Positions 60,118 to 64,000 of a stretch of 64,000 bases of DNA are shown in pieces; positions within the stretch are counted from its first letter, which is position 1; each line of letters opens with the position of its first letter. Both the position numbers and the translations under genes were made by a program. The notes under the pieces were generated by a model. It was not told the origin of the DNA and searched no databases. It saw nothing but the letters and a program-made list of their open reading frames with translations. Source of the DNA: Hypoxylon rubiginosum (taxonomy: Eukaryota; Ascomycota; Sordariomycetes; Xylariales; Hypoxylaceae); NCBI GenBank assembly GCA_902806565.1, contig CADCXA010000019.1:372001-436000 (forward strand). The letters run 5' to 3'.

Positions 60118-61286
60118 CTCGATAAGGGTCTAGGCCTGCTTCGTTCCCTCCGGGCTGGGGTTGCGGTCTCGCGTGGACATGGGGCGTAGACGCTAGTGTT
60201 GACTTTCTAGACTCGGGCATTGGTGCTGTGTCAGATGAGAGGGGGGGGGGGGGGGGGCGTTTTAGAAATAATAGGTATATATGCCGGATTTGATAATGGA
60301 TAATTCATTTTTGCCTATTTTTCTAAGAATTACATGTTTGAATTGTTCTTCGGTTCTAGTATCGCGCCTCCTTGTCGCTGCTAACTTTCACTCAGTCTCG
60401 TAGAATCAAACTACATTCCTCAACATCTGTGTAGCGAATCGTATGAGAGAATTAGAAAGCTTATCCCTCGGCTCCAATGCTGTCGTCATCTTTCCCCACG
60501 AGGGGAAGAAATGCCAATATTGTGTAAGATCAGGGTAGCTATAAAGATCTCCTAGGGCTTGGCTCACCTCAGAGGAGGATGTCAATATTTCGATGATCGT
60601 AAGCTTGTGCGATGACCAATTGAGTAACATCACTCCTGACAATGCTGACTATCCTCAATATTTCACCCATACTCAGCGCTTATTGACCATACCCCTGATA
60701 CCTAGTTGCGCATTAGGTAGATGTTGAAAGGTACCATTGACCTAAAAGGTACTGGACTTGAGGAGTCGCGAGTGATCTCTTCGCTTAGCACTGCGAGGAG
60801 GGCAATCTGATACGGTCAGCGGGTTGTGGCTACGAGAGGAACAGAAATCACGGAATCGGTGTACTTCTCAGATGTGTAATATCTGTCTCAGAATAAGAGG
60901 TATCACGATGATAATATTAAGATAAAGTAGAAGCTACATTGCTATGCGAAGAGCACCCAATATTATTACCGAAAATTGTGTGCATACGTAGAGGAATATT
61001 CCTGGCCCCCTATTCCGATGGCCACGGGTCAAATGGTTGGATCCCTGTCTGAAAGGCAGCCACTCAAGATACCGAATTTCTACTATCCTCTACACAGCGA
61101 AATTCAACGTGAGTTGGGAATAAGAAGGTCTTGTCATAATCCATTTACGTGTAATAATATCGGCATTTCCATATTCTCGTTGTTAATATGGTAAGCTAGG
61201 CCTTTTACATATCCCTTCCGTCAAACCGTGTGATTAAATCCCATCCATTACCATCGTACTAATCATAACCCTCGTCCTTCCCTGAT
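60118..61286. other. Intergenic between convergent genes, with G17 tract
   Basis: 1.2 kb holding a G17 run (60241-60257) close after the SLATT stop, then AT-rich DNA. Small open frames on either strand (about 60406-60642 minus, about 60976-61194 plus) lack support. Confidence 0.5.
60241..60257. repeat. Homopolymer G17 tract
   Basis: Seventeen consecutive G in the probable 3' UTR of the SLATT gene, the same length as the run at 5790. Possible G-quadruplex. Confidence 0.9.
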
Positions 61287-64000
61287 TTAGTGCTTCTTTT
61301 CCTGGAAATATCCCGTGATGTCATTCTGCTCCCCGCACGCCCGACAGCGATGAAACACCTTATCCCCCGAAGACATGGACGGCCCCGTAGCCGCGGCGGC
61401 AGCGGCAGCACCGGTAGCAACCGCAGCCGGCTTGGGTATGTTGGACTTCTTCGGCGCGGATGCGGCCGTTGGGTGAACGCTGCTGCTAAGTTCCACCGAC
61501 CTGGCAGTAGTACCTGTAGGTACCGCTGTAGAAGTAGTGTTCTTGGCGTCCCCGTGGTGGTCGATGTTGATGCCCGACGGCGTGCCTGAAGACAATACGT
61601 TGTACTGACCGCCGTGGCTCGAATCTGTGGACTTGCGGGTCGAATCCGGGATAGACGTATCCGCGGTTCGCGGCGTGGCTGCTGGCTTCCCGGTAGCGAA
61701 GTCGGAGGCTGCTACACCGCCTTTATTTTTCTCGCTGTCCCGGTGGTGTGTTGCTGTTGCCGCAGCGCCCGTACCGGCGACACCGGCGACGGCAGCGGCC
61801 TTGGCGCCGCGGTTGTTGTGAGTATCGTCGTTTGAAAGATAGCGGGAGGTTGTTGGCGACGACGACGACGTGATACCGACAGACTTCTGGTGACGACTAT
61901 CGTCCAAGTTTATGCCCGAAGAGGTGCTGGTTGGCAAGGGTTTACGCTGTCCGCCCTGGGTAGATGTGATGGTATCGCGGCTGGTAGCGCCCTCCATGTA
62001 CGGCTCGCGGACTTTTTTAGAGCTGGGGGCCACCGGCTGACGCGCCTCATGGATAGTGGACATGTCGTTGTTCCTCTTCCCAGAGTAGTAAGCCGCGGTG
62101 CCAGCACCAGCCGCACCTACACCAGCAGCAGTAGCCTTGGCACCAGAGTAGCTATCCTTCGGCGTAGTATTGGATGCTGCGCTTGACGACGTTGACGTCG
62201 GGACAACATCCTTCTTATCACCATAGTGATTTCCAATATCAATACCAGACGGTGTACCATCCGATAAAGCGCTGTACTTGTCGTGATGAGTGGCGCCACC
62301 TTGAGATGGATTAACGCTGCTGCTGGTTGTTGGTGGCACTGGTCGTGTCTCTGAGGACCGGGGAGCTCCTGAAGAACCCGTCATCACAGCAAGTCGGGGC
62401 TGACCGATGGTGTATCCAGTGTCGGCTTGCTGCGGGGCTGTCTTGGACGACGTTGTTTGGCTATTGTAGCTTGGCTCGGTAACGGACTCTTTGTACGTGT
62501 CACCATCTCTGTTACCGTACTTGTGGGCGGCGTAACCGGCACCAGCCCCTGCACCGGCAGCCGCGAGACCGTAGCCAGCTCTGGAGTCATCGTGCTGAGT
62601 AGACTTCTCGGCTGCTTGGGAAGTATGAGGGTGATCCCGGGTGGTTGCACTGCTAGAAGCAGGATATTTGTTGCCAGTATCCGATGTAGGAGGCTGATTG
62701 ATAAGACCGGTGTATCCAGCCGCAATGAAGGGATCACTGGCCTGCTGTGGTTGGGTCGTCGTTCCCGGGGCAGATCTATCGGCAACCTTCTCATTGGGAT
62801 TCTTATAAATCGAATCTGTGTTACTCTCTCCCAATCCGGTATCATATTCGTTATTCTTCTTGCCGTGCTTGTCAGTGTGGTCCTTAGCACCATATGCCAT
62901 GGTAGCGGCGGCCAGAGCTGCACCAGCATCCCTGTCAGTCAATGGCTTGTCGTCTTTAGCCGGGCCTCGTTCGGTGAGCTTCTTCTCCTCCTTAGCCTCA
63001 TGCTTCTTTTCGTGCTTAGTGTCCTCATCTTTGTGGTCTCGATGAAATAGGCTAGCTATCTTGCTTTCCTTCTTTGGCTCTGCGGATTCGTGTTTGCGAG
63101 TAGTAGGCTCCACCACTTCGTTCTCGTGTTTTCGCTCACTGTGCTTCTCAGCGAGTTCAGATGCATCGATACCGACACCGGCACCAGCGCCAGGCTCCGC
63201 CAAGACTTCTCTAAATCGCGATGAACTGGGGGGAGAAGTTTCATCCTGAGTGTGAGCATCTGAAGTAGCAAGTGGGAATGTCCTCTGCTGGTCATGGCTC
63301 AATTGAGAATCCCGAGCCTGAATAGACCCGTGGACAGGTGTCTCAGAGCTACCATGTCCGGTAACGGTGTTGTAGACACCGGTACCATGGGGAACGTCGC
63401 CCCAGTACGGGTCCGTATGGTCAAGATCGCTGGATTGTCTCAAGCCATTTCTAACGACGTTACGAACACTACTGTCCGACTCATTATCGGCGGTGTTTGA
63501 CGACGAAGCAGCAGAGGCTATTCCAGTCGCAGCACCAACAGCACCGACACCTGTTGTGCTGGCATGGCTTTTGTTTGTAGGGTCTTGCGAGGTAGACTGT
63601 GGGTACTGGTTGTTGGTGTTGCTATTATCAAGACGGCTGTATGCGCCAGCCATAACGCCGGGCTTGCTCTCTCCGCCACGGTAGTCGGGTGTTCCGGATG
63701 TCGTGGCGGCGGTTGTACTTGGTACTGCTTCTCGGTTCTGAGAAACGGCAGCCTTGTTCGAGTCATAGTCGCCCCCGATGGTAGTTGAGTCGCGAGTTTG
63801 TGAATGCGGGGTGCGGCCGGTGTCTCTTAGGCCAACACCGGAATCCGCGTACTGGTGTCCACGTGAGGCCTTCTCCTCTTCACTCCAGCCTCTAGGGTCT
63901 TCAGGCTTGTGTAGTTTATTGCGCTGGTTAGGTCCTAAGAAAGCCAGGCCTGTGTCTGGTTCACCAGGTGTCACGGGAAAGGATCCTGGGATAGATTCGG
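61287..64000 (-). CDS. Large repetitive low-complexity protein, 5'-truncated by window edge
   Basis: At least 904 codons remain open up to position 64000, so the N-terminus is outside the window (partial gene). The residues at the edge read PGSFPVTPGEP, which in related fungal proteins is internal or near-terminal. The protein is rich in Ser, Thr, Gly, Ala and Asp and appears disordered, with short Ala/Gly-rich blocks (GAAGAGTAAYY, AAAAGAGAGY) that could be weak helices. A recurrent unit (S-G-T-P-S-G-I-N/D-I, then D/G-x-H-x-G-D-x-K) occurs around 61570, 62240 and, weaker, 61910. A charged Lys/Glu/His-rich domain is in the middle (about 62960-63170), with a terminal HRCRACGEQNDI cysteine motif. 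No enzyme domain. Looks like a stress- or wall-associated fungal protein; role unknown. Confidence 0.75.
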   Translation of the reverse strand, partial: ESIPGSFPVTPGEPDTGLAFLGPNQRNKLHKPEDPRGWSEEEKASRGHQYADSGVGLRDTGRTPHSQTRDSTTIGGDYDSNKAAVSQNREAVPSTTAATTSGTPDYRGGESKPGVMAGAYSRLDNSNTNNQYPQSTSQDPTNKSHASTTGVGAVGAATGIASAASSSNTADNESDSSVRNVVRNGLRQSSDLDHTDPYWGDVPHGTGVYNTVTGHGSSETPVHGSIQARDSQLSHDQQRTFPLATSDAHTQDETSPPSSSRFREVLAEPGAGAGVGIDASELAEKHSERKHENEVVEPTTRKHESAEPKKESKIASLFHRDHKDEDTKHEKKHEAKEEKKLTERGPAKDDKPLTDRDAGAALAAATMAYGAKDHTDKHGKKNNEYDTGLGESNTDSIYKNPNEKVADRSAPGTTTQPQQASDPFIAAGYTGLINQPPTSDTGNKYPASSSATTRDHPHTSQAAEKSTQHDDSRAGYGLAAAGAGAGAGYAAHKYGNRDGDTYKESVTEPSYNSQTTSSKTAPQQADTGYTIGQPRLAVMTGSSGAPRSSETRPVPPTTSSSVNPSQGGATHHDKYSALSDGTPSGIDIGNHYGDKKDVVPTSTSSSAASNTTPKDSYSGAKATAAGVGAAGAGTAAYYSGKRNNDMSTIHEARQPVAPSSKKVREPYMEGATSRDTITSTQGGQRKPLPTSTSSGINLDDSRHQKSVGITSSSSPTTSRYLSNDDTHNNRGAKAAAVAGVAGTGAAATATHHRDSEKNKGGVAASDFATGKPAATPRTADTSIPDSTRKSTDSSHGGQYNVLSSGTPSGINIDHHGDAKNTTSTAVPTGTTARSVELSSSVHPTAASAPKKSNIPKPAAVATGAAAAAAATGPSMSSGDKVFHRCRACGEQNDITGYFQEKKH

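Noticed and set aside
61290..63788. Many open frames on the plus strand opposite the repetitive protein
   Set aside because: They are antisense shadows created by biased codon use of the minus-strand gene.

Overview
This is genomic DNA from a filamentous ascomycete (Pezizomycotina, probably a sordariomycete). Coding regions are interrupted by introns of about 50-95 bp with GT...AG borders and TACTAAC- or CTAAC-type branch sites. The gene set is also typical: a COT-1/NDR kinase, a PTH11/SAT4-type rhodopsin-fold membrane protein, a DUF3425 bZIP-like regulator, a fungal SLATT protein, Tim54, SF3A2 and a PSME3IP1/NIP30-type protein. The species cannot be named from the sequence. I rebuilt exon structures by hand; most multi-exon models close in frame, which is the main support for them.

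Region 1 (1-16.9 kb) is metabolic and accessory. It holds a mitochondrial sulfide:quinone oxidoreductase, a PTH11-like membrane protein, two aldo-keto reductases (Kv-beta-like and AKR7-like), a dihydroflavonol-reductase-like SDR, a secreted BBE-type FAD oxidase, a divergently transcribed DUF3425 regulator and a secreted amidase. The redox enzymes with an adjacent regulator resemble a small catabolic or tailoring cluster, but no PKS, NRPS or terpene synthase is visible.

Region 2 (16.9-30.9 kb) is the most unusual part. On the minus strand lie a CorA-fold two-TM protein without a GMN motif, a decayed gene (pseudogene), and two tandem paralogous protein kinases that share a fungal-specific N-terminal domain and an HGD (not HRD) catalytic loop. 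Divergent from the kinases are two small paralogous three-exon genes of 68 and 92 aa with an identically sized 48-nt middle exon that encodes a conserved MRHN-x-Y core. I know of no described system with this composition. It may be a signalling or conflict module, but that is inference.

Region 3 (30.9-41.2 kb) is about 10 kb with no convincing gene. It ends in a CT-rich leader, with a short upstream ORF, in front of a PHO80/PCL-type cyclin.

Region 4 (41.2-52.7 kb) is a conserved housekeeping block: the cyclin, the NIP30-like protein, Tim54, the COT-1 kinase and SF3A2 (Prp11).

Region 5 (52.7-64 kb) returns to accessory content: an FSH1-type serine hydrolase with altered motifs, a cytochrome P450 with an apparent frameshift at its first intron, a fungal SLATT two-TM protein, and a large repetitive low-complexity protein cut by the right edge of the window. 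Intergenic DNA throughout carries homopolymer G/C tracts and a recurrent TACCTAGGTA-type palindromic motif.
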